Positions 46,895 to 57,030 are shown, numbered from the stretch's first letter. The stretch: 64,000 nt of DNA from AP-15 sp963814805 (GCA_963814805.1 CAWFER010000033.1:558001-622000); one strand, 5' to 3'. Notes: generated by a model not told the origin, from the letters alone. Translations and numbers: made by a program.

Positions 46895-49029
46895 CTATGT
46901 GCCGCGCAACACGACGAGGGCGTCTACCGCCTTCACGCCCTGACCTCGCGGCAGCACCATCAGCGGATTGATGTCCAACTCCGCCAAGTGTCCTTCCAGG
47001 TGCATGGCGAGGTGCGACACGCGCACCAGGGTATCCGCGAGCGCCTCGACATCCGCCGCCGGCCGTCCGCGAAAGCCCTGGAGCAACCGGGCGCCTTTGA
47101 CCTCAGCGATCATCGCCTGTGCTTCCGCGCGCGTGATCGGGCAGCGTCGCAGGGCCACATCGTTGTAGACCTCGACCATCACGCCGCCGCTGCCGAACAG
47201 CAGCACCGGGCCCAATTGCGGGTCGCAAGACACGCCAATGATGACTTCGACACCGTCTCCCACCATCTCCTGCACCGACACGCCGTTGATCCGAGCCTGC
47301 GGCGCATAGGCCTTGGCACTGGCCAGGATCTCCGCGTAGGCCGTTCGCACTTGCGCCGCATCGCGCAGGTTCAGCCGAACCACCCCGGCCTCTGTCTTGT
47401 GCAGAATATCCGGCGAATCGACCTTGAGAGCCACCGGAAACCCGAGCTGCTCCGCGGCCTCGACGGCGGCCTCCGCGGAATTTCCCCAGGCGCTCGCGCG
47501 CACTCCCCACGCCCCAGGCCGCCAACAGCTCGCTTGCTCTCGGACTCCGAGAGTGTCGGACGCCCCAGGCCAAGCGCCTGGGCGATCGCCGCATCCTGCG
47601 CCGCCGTGCGCGGCGGGGCCGTGGCAAAGCCATCGGCCAGGCGGCGCTCGCGCCATGTATGATACGCCAGGCGGCTCCGCAGGCCGCGGGCCAACTTGTC
47701 CGGCGTGTAGAAGATCGGGATCCGGGCGTTCTTGAGCTGTGCCAGGCCAGCCTTGGCGTCCCGGCTTCCGGTCCACAGGAACACCACGCCCTTGTCGGTC
47801 CGATCACGCTGGCTGATGACCTGCTGAGCCTGGGCGTCCGCCCCGGCACTCGCCACGACGAGCGTCCCCATCCGCGGATCATCGATCATATGCTCGCATG
47901 ATTTGCGGGAAGGACTCGCTGTTGGCAAAGCCGGTCACATCGGCAGGATTGGCAGCCCACCCGAAGCCCTTCAGGATCCCGTTGATGCCGTCACGCGCCG
48001 CGTCGCCAAGCGTCGGCAGATCGAGACCGGCCTGACCGCACATGTCGGCGGTCAGCGAGCTGATGCCGCCCGAGTGGGATACCACCGCGATGCCGGGCAC
48101 TTCGGGCTTGGGGGTGTGGGCCAGGAGGTGCGCGACCTCCAGCAGTTCGTCGTAATCCTGGACCCGGATCACCCCGTATTGGGCAAAGATCGCATCGTAC
48201 CGGGCATCCGCGCCGGTCAGCGCCGCGGTATGCGATTGTGCCGCCCTCGCGCCGAGTTCCGAACGCCCGATTTTGATCAGGACGATCGGCTTGCCGCGCT
48301 CCGCCGCGAGCTTCGCCACTTCGAGAAATTTATCGGCCCGCTTGAAGCCTTCGACAAAGCCGGCAATCACCCGAGTATCCGGATCGTCCAGCAGATAGCG
48401 GGCGAAATCGGTAAAGTCGAGGTCCGCCTCGTTCCCGGTCGAGATGATGTAGCTGAAGCCGATGCCGTTCTCCACCGCCCGCACCAGGAACGGCCCGAAC
48501 GCCGTCGCGCCGCTTTGGCATACCAGGCCGATCGGCCCGGTCAGACCGTCCGCCCCGCGCGAGGAAGACGGTGGCCCAGATGTCGTGCTTTGACATTCGC
48601 CAGCCCCAGGCAGTTGGGGCCGCTGATACGCATGCCCGAGGCGCGGGCAAAGTCGCCCAATTCCCCCTGCAAATCACGCCGGTCGTCGACGCCGCGCTCG
48701 GCAAAGCCGGCCGAGATCACGATCGCCGATCCCGCCCCCTTGCGGTGGCTCTCCTGGAGGACGTCGAGCACCTGGTCGTAGGGCACCACGATGCCCACCA
48801 CATCGGGGGCCTCCGGCAGGTCCGTCACACTCGGGTAGGACTTCACCCCCATGATTTCGTCATAACGCGGGTTCACGGCATAAACCCGCACCCGGTCTTT
48901 GGCCTTGAGCGCCGCAGCCAGAAACCGCCCGCCATACTGCATCCGCGGCGTCGCGCCCACGATCGCAATGGAGCGCGGGTTGAGCATTTTGTGGATCGAC
49001 GCCATCTGTGGTTCTGTCCAGAACTCCAT
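46895..49029 (-). CDS. Acetate/acyl-CoA ligase (NDP-forming), alpha-beta fused type, multiply frameshifted
   Basis: Acyl-CoA synthetase of about 700 residues: CoA-binding domain (NPRSIAIVGATPRMQYGGRFLAAAL), ligase domains (RISGPNCLGLANVK, IGLVCQSGATAF with the SHTAALTGAD phospho-His loop and VVSHSGGISSL), and C-terminal ATP-grasp (FPVALKVDSPDILHKTEAGVVRLNL, LGPVLLFGSGGVMVE, LAELDINPLMVLP). It makes acyl-CoA with NTP or the reverse. Five frame breaks near 48590, 48553, 47898, 47525 and 47505, all cured by removing one base. Start ATG 49029 with GGGGG just upstream. The density of breaks leaves open whether it is a true pseudogene. Confidence 0.85.
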
Positions 49030-49169
49030 GACACCCCCTGAAAAGAACGTGGTCCGTCGGGTCGGCAAGCCCACGCTCTACGAACGGGGGCTGCCATCGG
49101 CCGATATCCCGCATGGCGCCAGCCCCCTCCTCTTCCCCGCTACAGTCTTTGGCTGCGATTACGGCGCCG

Positions 49170-49374
49170 GCAATGGCTTCTCGTCGTGACCAACCTGGAC
49201 TCGCCGCCGCCAAGCCACCCGGTTTCCGCCGCCTTTGTCGTACAGTTCCTTGAAGCGATAAAAGCTGTCGCGGCTGTAGCCCGTCATCTTGCAGGCTTGG
49301 CTGACATTGCCGAGCCGCCTGGCCAATTCCAGCAGCCCGACCTCCGCTCAAATAATCTTTTGATCTTGGGTCAT
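49170..49374 (-). pseudogene. Transposase N-terminal remnant (IS481/IS3-like helix-turn-helix)
   Basis: From ATG 49374: MTQDQKII, an in-frame TGA, then AEVGLLELARRLGNVSQACKMTGYSRDSFYRFKELYDKGG, the helix-turn-helix start of a common transposase family. The homology stops after RVAW, so only about 65 codons remain. It marks the right side of the accessory region. Confidence 0.7.
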
Positions 49375-49394
49375 ATCGCGATTTCCGTCCCGCG

Positions 49395-49682
49395 TTGGAA
49401 ACCAACAACGACTGTCAGGTTAAGTTCGCGCTAATACATGAAAGGCGAGCCACGGCCGGAATTTCATACGCATGGGAGACGCGCCTCGACCTCGGCGCCG
49501 CAATCGAGCCGGGCTGCCGGGCCTATGGTGAGCCGAGCAGCTTCGCCGGCGACAATCCAGCCTGGCCGCAGGACACCCGCATCGGCCTGCAATTGTTCGG
49601 CGCCGTCGCCAGGTTCGGCCCCGGCAGTCTCAAACGGAACGGCGGCATCCTGTTCGGCGTGGCCGCGAGCCGAACCAGGTAA
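49395..49682 (+). pseudogene. Stub resembling the C-terminal end of an outer-membrane beta-barrel protein
   Basis: A plus-strand frame gives ISYAWETRLDLGAAIEPGCRAYGEP, then TRIGLQLFGAVARFGPGSLKRN and GGILFGVAASRTR, stop at 49680-49682. The alternating pattern and LFG...KRNGGILFG resemble the end of a family of proteobacterial barrel proteins. The 5' part is absent. It overlaps the stub on the other strand, so at most one is meaningful at any base. Confidence 0.35.
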
Positions 49683-49939
49683 GGCGCGAATGACGGGTCG
49701 ACGATCAAAACGTCCGGGTCGGGATAAACCTGGGTCGGCGCCAGCGGACCCCATTGGCGCGGCGGCTGGCTGATCACGGACGGCGGGACTTTGAGCGCCG
49801 GCTTCGCCTGCGGCTGGCCGCGAGCGAGCGCCGGCATCAGCGCCGAACTGGCCGTGAGCAGGCTGCGCCGGGTCAGTCGGCCACCGCGCAATCCTGGGAT
49901 CATGCGTCTCGCCTTCACCCATTGTCCGAGAGCGCGCAT
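49523..49939 (-). pseudogene. SMP-30/gluconolactonase-like protein, N-terminal stub
   Basis: Begins with a Tat-like leader (GGRLTRRSLLTASSALMPALARG) and the typical family start PSVISQPPRQWGPLAP...YPDPDVLIVDPSFAPYLV. After about residue 90 the similarity stops and the frame runs into unrelated sequence. The beta-propeller is missing. The cut lies near 49680, close to the stop of the plus-strand stub, so this is a recombination or deletion joint. Confidence 0.55.
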
Positions 49940-49964
49940 GGGATCGCGCGTCCCAGACCTGGTT

Positions 49965-50441
49965 TCAGCAGGCGTTGCGCCCGCGCAGGATGCGGGCCCT
50001 GCTCCGCTGCCAGTCGCGCGCCTTTTCCGCTTCGCGCTTGTCGGCCTTGCGTTTGCCGCGGGCGAGACCGAGCTCGATCTTGGCGCGGCCGCGATCGTTG
50101 AAATAGATCGACAGCGGCACCACGGTCACCCCCTCGCGCCGGATCGCGCCGAGCAGCCGGTCGACCTCCTTGCGGTGCAGCAACAGCTTTCGCGGCCGCC
50201 GCGGCTCGTGGTTGAAATGCGCCGAGGCGGCGTATTCCGGGATGTTGGCGTTGACCAGGAACAATTCGCCGCCGCTCTCGCTGGCATAGGCCTCGACGAT
50301 GCTGGCCTGGCCCTTGCGCAACACCTTGACCTCGGTGCCGTGCAGCACGAGCCCGGCTTCGAGCGTATCCTCGATCAGGTAGTCATGGCGGGCGCGCCGG
50401 TTCTGCGCGACGAAATGGTCGGCCGCCCGCATCGCCCGCAT
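49965..50441 (-). CDS. smpB: SsrA-binding protein
   Basis: Partner of tmRNA in rescue of stalled ribosomes, 158 residues. Marks: RARHDYLIEDTLEAGLVLHGTEVKVLRKGQASI, EYAASAHFNHEPRRPRKLLLHRKEV, and the basic tail GKRKADKREAEKARDWQRSRARIL. Intact. It follows dapA by about 20 bases on the same strand, an order usual in Alphaproteobacteria. The tmRNA gene itself was not seen. Confidence 0.96.
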   Translation of the reverse strand: MRAMRAADHFVAQNRRARHDYLIEDTLEAGLVLHGTEVKVLRKGQASIVEAYASESGGELFLVNANIPEYAASAHFNHEPRRPRKLLLHRKEVDRLLGAIRREGVTVVPLSIYFNDRGRAKIELGLARGKRKADKREAEKARDWQRSRARILRGRNAC

Positions 50442-50463
50442 CGGCGTCTCAGTCCTAGCTAGC

Positions 50464-51340
50464 TCAGTTCAGCAGGCCCGCGCCGCGCATCGCCCGCGCC
50501 ACCCGTTCCTGGGTCTCGGGCATGGTCTGCCACAATGGCTGGCGCACCCCCGGCTCGCACTTGCCGAGCAGCGAGGCGGCGTATTTGACCGGGGCCGGGC
50601 TGGTCTCGGCGAACAGCGCGTCGTGCAGCGCGATCAGCCGCTCGTTGATGCGGCGCACGGTCTCGATCTCGCCCTTCTGCCAGGCTTCGTGCATTTCAGC
50701 CAGCAACCGCGGCGCCACATTGGCGGTGACCGAGATGCAGCCATCGCCGCCCTGCGCCAGATAGGCGACGGCGGTCGCGTCCTCGCCCGACAGAAGCGAA
50801 AACTCGCTGCCGATCTCGACCCGCATCCTGAGCGGCCGGGCGAGGTCGTTGGTCGCGTCCTTGACCCCGACGATGTTGGGCAATTTAGCGAGCCGCGCCA
50901 TCGTCTGATTGCTCATATCGACCGCCGAGCGGCCGGGTATGTTGTAGATCACGATCGGCAGGTCGACCGCGTCGTGCACTGCCTTGAAATGCTGATAGAG
51001 CCCCTCCTGCGTCGGCTTGTTGTAATAGGGGCAGACGATCAGCGCCGCGTCGGCGCCGGCCTCTTTCGCCTGGCGGGTCAGCGCGATCGTGTGATCGGTC
51101 GAATTGGTGCCGGTGCCGGCGATGACCGGGACCCGGCCGTGGGCCGCCTCGGCGCACAGCGCCACGACGCGGCGATGCTCGTCATCGTGCAATGCCGGCA
51201 ATTCGCCGGTGGTCCCGCACGGCACCAGCCCGTGGGTGCCCTGGCCGACCTGCCACGACACCAGCTCCTGAAACGCGCCTCTCGTGGACGCCCCCATTGC
51301 GGAAGGGGGTGATCAGCGCGACGAGCGATCCTTTGAACAT
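50464..51340 (-). CDS. dapA: 4-hydroxy-tetrahydrodipicolinate synthase (one frame break near the start)
   Basis: First committed step to lysine and diaminopimelate: condenses pyruvate with aspartate semialdehyde. About 291 residues. Starts MFKGSLVALITPFRNGG at ATG 51340 with ribosome site GGAGG; the frame breaks near 51283 (one extra base) and continues FQELVSWQVGQGTHGLVPCGTTGE. Tyr in PYYNKPTQEGLYQH, Schiff-base Lys in NIVGVKDATND. Because dapA is normally essential, the break is probably an error. Confidence 0.95.
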
Positions 51341-51407
51341 CGTTTCCTCCCGCATCGCAGCCTCGGATCAGCACGATAGTCTTCGCCGCCGCGGGCTTCA
51401 ACATTGG

Positions 51408-51446
51408 CGGCGCCCGGGGGCGGCGCCCGGGGGCGGCGGCCGGGGG
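51408..51446. repeat. Three tandem 13-bp GC-rich units
   Basis: CGGCGCCCGGGGG occurs twice exactly (51408, 51421) and a third time with one change (51434), in the divergent spacer between dapA and the lytic transglycosylase. G-runs of 5 recur every 13 bases. Function unknown. Confidence 0.85.
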
Positions 51447-51543
51447 CGGGTCGCACGAGCGCCGCCCGAGGCTTGCCCTGCCGGCCAAAAACCCGTAATC
51501 AGGTTTGCCTCATCTTTGATTCGGCAAGGAAGGGGGGCCAACC

Positions 51544-53494
51544 TTGCTCGTCATCAAACGGCTCTTCCTCTCGGCTGTCCTGGCGATCGCCTGGGTCGGA
51601 GCGGCGCGCGCGCAGGCGCTGTCCGACGCCGATCTCGGCGCCGCGCGCATCGCGCTGGCCGCGGCCGAAGCCGGCGACTGGAGCCGGGCCTACGCCGATG
51701 CGGCGCCGATCAAGGACCCGCTGCCGCTCGAGATGCTGCATTGGCTCGATTACGCCAGCCCCGGCGCCCCCAGCCGGTTTGTCGACATCGCCGATTTCAT
51801 CGCGAAAAATCCCGGCTGGCCGCATCAGCACGCAATGCGCCGGCACGCCGAGGAGGCGCTATCCGGGGAGAGCGACGCGGTCGCCGCCGAGTGGCTCCGG
51901 CGCTACCCGCCGATCAGCGCCGCCGGCCAGGTCCGCGCCGGGGAGATCCTGCTGAACGCCGGCGACACCGCCGCCGGCGCCGCGGCGCTGCGCGCGGCAT
52001 GGATCAACGACAATTTCAACGCGACCGACGAACAGAGCTTTCTCGCCAGCCATTCCGGCGTGATCACCCCGCAGGATGATGTGGAGCGGCTCGACCGGCT
52101 GCTTATGGGACGGCCGCAACGAGGCGGTGCGGCGCATGCTGCCGCGGGTGCCGCCGGAATGGCGCGCTCTGGCCCTGGCGCGGCTGGCGCTCGCCGCCCA
52201 ATATCCGGGCGTCGAGATGCTGGTCGCCCGCGTCCCGGTTCAGCTGCGCGCCGATCCTGGCCTGCGCTATGAGGAGGTGCGCTGGGCGCGGGAACGGGGC
52301 ATGACCGACCAGGCGGTGGCGATGCTCGAAGCCAATGCGGGCGATCCGGTGCATCCCGCCGCCTGGTGGCGCGAGCGCCAGGTGATCGCCCGCCAACTGC
52401 TCGCCGGCGGCAACGCCGATCTGGCCTACCGCATCGCCGACCAGCACGGCGCGTTGACCGGCAAAGCCTATTGCGACGCCGAGTTTCTGCTCGGCTACAT
52501 CGCGCTGCGCTTCAAGAAAGATCCGGCGCTGGCCTTCGGCCATTTCTCGCACATCCTGATCCGGGCCGGCACGCCCTATGCCAAGGCCAGGGCGGGGTAT
52601 TGGGGCGGCCGGGCGGCCGAGGCCGAGTCAAAATCGGCGCTCGCCCGGAAATGGTACGCCGCCGGGGCTGAGCACATGGCCACGTTCTACGGTCAGCTCG
52701 CCGCCCACCAGCTCGGCGACGACGCACCGCCGCACCCGGTTGCCGAACCGGTTCCGACAGCGGCCCAAACCGCCGCTTTCGACAGCAACGACCTGGTGCG
52801 CGCGACCCAGATCTTTTTTGCGCTCGGCGACCGCGCCGATGCCAAGACTTTCCTCTTGCACCTGGCCGACGGCGCCACGACCCCGACCGAATTCGCCATG
52901 CTCGCAGCACTGGCCCAGCAGAATGGCCGCATCGATCTGGCGATCGCCGTCGCCAAGCGCGCGATCGCGGCCGGAACCCCGCTGATGATCCATGGCTATC
53001 CGACGATCGCGCTACCGCCCGGCGGCGACACCGAACATGCCCTGCTGTTCGCGATCGTACGGCAGGAGAGCGCGTTCGAGCCCGACGCGGTCAGTCCGGT
53101 CGGGGCGCGCGGATTGATGCAATTGATGCCGGCGACCGCGGACTATATGGCAAGCAAGCTGCAGCTGCCCTTCGAGCCGGCGCGGCTGACCAGCGACGGC
53201 CTCTACAACATCACCCTCGGGCGCGGCTATCTGCAACACCTGATCGATGATTTCGGCGGCTCCTACGCGCTGGCGATCGCCGCCTACAACGCCGGCCCCG
53301 GCCGGGTGCGGCAGTGGCTCGCCGAATACGGCGACCCGCGCGGCGGCAAGATCGACATGGTCGATTGGATCGAAACCATTCCGATCGACGAGACCCGACT
53401 CTATGTGCAGCGGGTGCTCGAAAACCTGCAGGTCTATCGCGGGCAGGAGAGCCGCAACTCGGCCTTTTCGCTGGTCAGCGATCTCGCCCGCTGA
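51544..53494 (+). CDS. Soluble lytic murein transglycosylase (one frame break)
   Basis: Periplasmic enzyme cleaving peptidoglycan with 1,6-anhydro ends, about 650 residues. Signal peptide LFLSAVLAIAWVGAARA, a long alpha-helical superhelix domain, and a C-terminal SLT domain with catalytic Glu in IVRQESAFEPDAVSPVGARGLMQLMPATA and AIAAYNAGPGRV. Start TTG 51544 with GGAAGGGGGG upstream. One extra base near 52105 breaks the frame between DRLL and WDGRNEAVRRM. Divergent from dapA. Confidence 0.93.
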
Positions 53495-53584
53495 ACCCGG
53501 ACCGGCAGCGTCGACTGCAGGCTTCGCGCCCACCCTTCTCGGCAACGCCGCCAGCATCCGGGAGCAGGGCGTGAAACCATGGGT

Positions 53585-54316
53585 TTATTTCAAAGTTCGG
53601 TCCCACATCGCGAAGATCTTGCTCCAGGTCTCCTCGGCGGCGAGCGAGTCGTAGACCGCGCGCTCGGGAAAGCAAAAGCCGTGGTGGGTCCCGGCAAACA
53701 CCTTGAGCTCGTGCTTTACGTCGGCCTTGTCGAGCGCCTTTTTGAGGTCGCCCGGGATCTGGGCCGGGACGCTCTGATCGGTCTCGGCGAAGGCGTAGTA
53801 GAGCTCGCCCTTGATGTTATCGAGCAGCAGGTGCGGCGAGTCTTCCTTGTCGGTGATGATGCCGACGCCGTAGAGCGAGGCCGCCGACGCCATGCGGTGC
53901 GCAAAATGCGCCGCTACGGTGGTGATGTACTGGCCGCTCATGCAATGGCCGACGCAGCCGACCGGACCCGGCTTGGCCTTGTCGCTGGCGTCGAACCAGG
54001 CGAGCAGTGCGGCGGTGTCGTCGATCACGCGGGAGTTCGAGAGATGGTTCATCGAGGCGCGGATCACCGCCGACATCCCGTCGTCGCGATGCGGGATGTC
54101 GAAGCGGACCGTGCCCAGCCGGTAATACATGTCCGGCAAAAGGCAGAAATAGCCGTGCTTGGCGATCCGCCGCGCCATGTTGCGCAATTCCTCGCGAATG
54201 CCGGGCGCGTCCATGTAAAAGATGATCCCCGGATAGTCGCCGGGGCCGTCTGGGCAGGCGGCGAAGGTCGGCATGGTCCCGTGCTTGGTGGTGACGACAA
54301 CCTCTTTTTCGATCAT
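53585..54316 (-). CDS. Dienelactone hydrolase family protein (second copy)
   Basis: Alpha/beta hydrolase of 243 residues, paralogue of the one at 26967-27708. Nucleophile Cys in GHCMSGQY, acid in ETDQSVPA, His in GTHHGFCFPERA. Start ATG 54316 (MIEKEVVVTTKHG) with a GGGGGA ribosome site. Intact. No aromatic-degradation cluster is next to it, so its substrate is open; it is convergent with the transglycosylase. Confidence 0.93.
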   Translation of the reverse strand: MIEKEVVVTTKHGTMPTFAACPDGPGDYPGIIFYMDAPGIREELRNMARRIAKHGYFCLLPDMYYRLGTVRFDIPHRDDGMSAVIRASMNHLSNSRVIDDTAALLAWFDASDKAKPGPVGCVGHCMSGQYITTVAAHFAHRMASAASLYGVGIITDKEDSPHLLLDNIKGELYYAFAETDQSVPAQIPGDLKKALDKADVKHELKVFAGTHHGFCFPERAVYDSLAAEETWSKIFAMWDRTLK

Positions 54317-54506
54317 GGCGATCCCCCGCAGGCGGCATAAAAAGCAAGAAGGCTCAGCCTCGCGCGTCGGCTCGAGGTTGTCACGCCCCCTTTTGCGCTG
54401 GCGAGATTCTAACCGGCCGGATCCGGGCGCCCGCATGTCGGCTGCCGGCGAAACCTGTCCGGAAGCGCCCAGCAGCCATTCGCCTCACCCCAGCCGGCCG
54501 TTCGCC

Positions 54507-55151
54507 TCACCCCAGGACGACGCCATTGACGATCGCGAGAAAATGGCAGGCCGCGCCGGCCAGCACAAAGCCGTGCCAGATCGCCAGCCGATAGGGTCTC
54601 CACCAGCTCAACAGAAACGGTATGCCGGCCGAGTAGCACACGCCGCCCGCGGCGATCAGCATGACGGTCTCGGCCGAAACCGCCGGGCCGACCGCAACCA
54701 CGCTGACCCAGCCGAGCAGCAGATAAAAGATGGCGGAACGGCGGATGCCGCCGATCGGGAAGCGCAATTTGAAGGCGATCCCGAGCGCCGAAATAGCCCA
54801 TAACGCTGCGGCGACGCCGACGCCGCGCGCCCCGCCGCGGGCCAGCGCAAAGGGCGTCGCCGACCCGGCGATCATCGCGAAAATCGCAGCATGATCGAGC
54901 CGGCGAAAAAACTGCCGCCGTCGCGGCTCGACCGCGGCGCGATAGAGGAGCGAGCAGCCGAGCATCGCCAGCAGCCCCGCGACATAGAGCGCGACGCCAA
55001 TCATCAGGCGGGGATTGTCGCGGGCCAGGGCCAGTCGCAGCAACGCGATCGCCCCAGCGGCGCCGAGAATGAGGCCGCCGACGAGGACATAGAGATCGGC
55101 CCGGCGTTCGGCCCGGCCGGCGGGCGCCGTCGGCAGCGCCAGTCGGGTCAT
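54507..55151 (-). CDS. Hemolysin III (HlyIII/PAQR)-like membrane protein
   Basis: Integral membrane protein of 214 residues with seven hydrophobic helices. PAQR marks are the H in RLDHAAIFAMIAGSATPFAL and the paired His in AIWHGFVLAGAACHFLAIV; these, with an earlier Ser/Asp, form the zinc site of the superfamily. The first helix is atypically preceded by an Arg-rich loop. Divergent from the phosphoribosyltransferase gene. Role in bacteria unknown. Confidence 0.87.
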   Translation of the reverse strand: MTRLALPTAPAGRAERRADLYVLVGGLILGAAGAIALLRLALARDNPRLMIGVALYVAGLLAMLGCSLLYRAAVEPRRRQFFRRLDHAAIFAMIAGSATPFALARGGARGVGVAAALWAISALGIAFKLRFPIGGIRRSAIFYLLLGWVSVVAVGPAVSAETVMLIAAGGVCYSAGIPFLLSWWRPYRLAIWHGFVLAGAACHFLAIVNGVVLG

Positions 55152-55225
55152 GGCGGCGCTCCTGGCAGCCGCGGCGCGCGATCCCATATCAGGGCGACGA
55201 TCCGCCCCAACCGAAAGGTTCGGAC

Positions 55226-55885
55226 ATGTTCGCCGACCGCCGCGCCGCCGGCCGGGCGCTCTCGCCGCGATTGCAGCACCTGCGCGCCGAGGGGCCGGTG
55301 GTGCTCGGCCTGCCGCGCGGCGGGGTCCCGGTCGGCTACGAGATCGCGCTCAGCCTCGACGCGCCGCTCGACATCGTGCTGGTGCGCAAGATCGGCGCGC
55401 CCGGACAGCCGGAGCTGGCGCTGGGCGCAGTCGCCGATGGCGGCGCGCCGCAGGTGCTGATCGACGACCGGCTCGCCGCGGCCCTTGGCGTCGATCCCGC
55501 CTACATCGCCGCCGAAACCAAAGCGCAGCTCGCCGAAATCGAGCGCCGCCGGACCCTCTATCGCGGCGCGCGCCGGCCGGCGCCGCTCGCCGGCCGGACC
55601 GTCATCGTGGTCGACGACGGGATCGCCACCGGCAGCACGATGCGAGCGGCGTTGCGCGCGGTCAGGGCAGCCGGCGCCGGGCGGATCGTGCTCGCCGTGC
55701 CGGTGGCCCCGCAGGAGACGCTCGACGCCTAGCAGGCGGAAGCCGACGAAATCGTCTGCCTCGCCACCCCCAGCCCGTTCTTCGCCGTCAGCGCCCATTA
55801 CGACGAGTTCACGCAGCTTGCCGACGACGAGGTCGCGGCGCTTCTCGAAGCGCGAGAGCGGGCATCCAGCGGCTCGGCCGGTTAG
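55226..55885 (+). CDS. Phosphoribosyltransferase with in-frame amber codon
   Basis: Type I PRTase-domain protein, family of ComF/erythromycin-esterase-associated PRTases. Residues about 25-60: VVLGLPRGGVPVGYEIA; VDDGIATGSTMRAALRAV is the PRPP loop. A TAG at 55730-55732 interrupts ETLDA-TAG-QAEADEIVCLATPSPFFAV; the frame continues without loss to TAG 55883, giving the normal length of about 219 residues. The codon probably was Leu or a charged residue; nonsense mutation or base error. If real, the product lacks the last 50 residues but keeps the PRPP site. Confidence 0.85.
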
Positions 55886-55906
55886 GCGTCAGTGATCGGG
55901 TAGGCG

Positions 55907-56230
55907 TCAGTGGGTGTCGGTCTGGGGCTCCAGCGACCAGTAATAGCCGACGGTCGGCGCCCTGGCCATCGAGTTGATCCCGACCGTCGGTCCGGTATAG
56001 GTGGTAATCGGCGCGGCTTCGAGGGTGCTGGACGGCGGTTTTTTTGCAGACGGCTCATCGCCGACGATCTGCCGCGAGATGTCGGGCACCGTGCTGAAGC
56101 TGACGGTCCCCGGCATGTTCAGACAATCATGGCGCTTTTTCACATTGCACGAAGCGGCGTCGACGGCGCCGGCCATCAGCAAATTGACGCAGACGGCAAG
56201 GGCAAGGGCGGTCGGGACCCGAAGCGTCAT
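55907..56230 (-). CDS. Hypothetical exported protein
   Basis: About 107 residues from ATG 56230. A clear signal peptide (MTLRVPTALALAVCVNLLMAGAVDAA) is followed by a short mature part with two Cys (SCNVKKRHDCLNMPGTV) that may form a disulfide. The rest is rich in Thr, Pro and Ser. Not recognised. It is convergent with the phosphoribosyltransferase gene (21-base gap). Confidence 0.65.
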   Translation of the reverse strand: MTLRVPTALALAVCVNLLMAGAVDAASCNVKKRHDCLNMPGTVSFSTVPDISRQIVGDEPSAKKPPSSTLEAAPITTYTGPTVGINSMARAPTVGYYWSLEPQTDTH

Positions 56231-56309
56231 GTGAGCACAAAATGAAACCAGCCGAACCGATCTTGACAAATTGTTAACCCCGCGTCCACCCCGCCGCGGC
56301 GCGCGCGCC

Positions 56310-56948
56310 TCATTCGGCATCGGGCTGGCGCGCGGGATGAGCGTCGGCGAAGGCCGGGATCGCCATGCAGCGATCGTATACCCGCATCACCCGCGGAAAG
56401 GCGTCGAGCGGGCAGTCGAAGGTCTGCGCCGGGGTCACCTGGGTCACCAGGCAGATGTCGGCGATCGAGGGCCCGCCGCCATGGCAGAACTCGCCGCTCT
56501 GCGGATGGCTGGCGAGCCGCGCTTCGATCGCCTCCAGTCCCAACCCCAGCCAATGCCGTATCCAGTCGAGCCGCTGGGCGTCACTGAGCTTGAGCACGTC
56601 GGTCAGGTAGTGGCGGACCCGCGGCACGATCAGCGGGTGCGAATCGGCGGCGTTGATCAGCGCCAGCCCGCGCACCCAGGCGCGCGCCTCCAGCTCCCTC
56701 GGCAGCAGCGGCGGTTGCGGGCGAAGCTCCTCGAGGTATTCGAGGATCGCCAGCGACTGGAACAGTTCGATCGCGCCGTCGATCAGGGTCGGCACCATCA
56801 TTTGCGGGTTGAGCGCGCGGTATTCGGCGGCGAACTGATCGCCGCGCTCCAGATGCAAAAAGCTGTCTTCGTGGGAAAGTCCTTTCAGATTGAGGGCGAT
56901 GCGCACGCAGAAGCTCGCTTGCGAGCGGTAATAGGTGTAGAGCCTCAT
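56310..56948 (-). CDS. maiA: Maleylacetoacetate isomerase (zeta-class glutathione transferase)
   Basis: Isomerises maleylacetoacetate to fumarylacetoacetate in tyrosine breakdown, using glutathione. 212 residues. Thioredoxin-like domain: MRLYTYYRSQASFCVRIALNLKGL (zeta motif SSxSxRVRIAL, here with Gln and Cys replacing Ser and Arg neighbours) and MVPTLIDGAIELFQSLAILEYLEE; C-terminal helical domain with GPSIADICLVTQV. Start ATG 56948. Other tyrosine-pathway genes are not in the window. Confidence 0.9.
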   Translation of the reverse strand: MRLYTYYRSQASFCVRIALNLKGLSHEDSFLHLERGDQFAAEYRALNPQMMVPTLIDGAIELFQSLAILEYLEELRPQPPLLPRELEARAWVRGLALINAADSHPLIVPRVRHYLTDVLKLSDAQRLDWIRHWLGLGLEAIEARLASHPQSGEFCHGGGPSIADICLVTQVTPAQTFDCPLDAFPRVMRVYDRCMAIPAFADAHPARQPDAE

Positions 56949-57030
56949 CCCACAGTCTCCCTTCAAGTTCAACCGCTCGGCGGCGCTCGGGGCCGCCCTG
57001 GCAAGCTCGGTTTCGCGAGGATTCCCGCAA

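Noticed and set aside
38203..49939. Direct repeat of the tRNA-Glu 3' end as an attachment site on the right side
   Set aside because: No copy of the GGTTCGAATCC region was seen between 46 and 50 kb, and no integrase gene is present.
45820..55732. In-frame TAG codons in three places as evidence of amber recoding
   Set aside because: TAG ends several intact genes at their normal length (hepT, ABC permease, metallophosphoesterase), two of the TAGs are in a gene already dead from an IS insertion, and no suppressor tRNA was seen.
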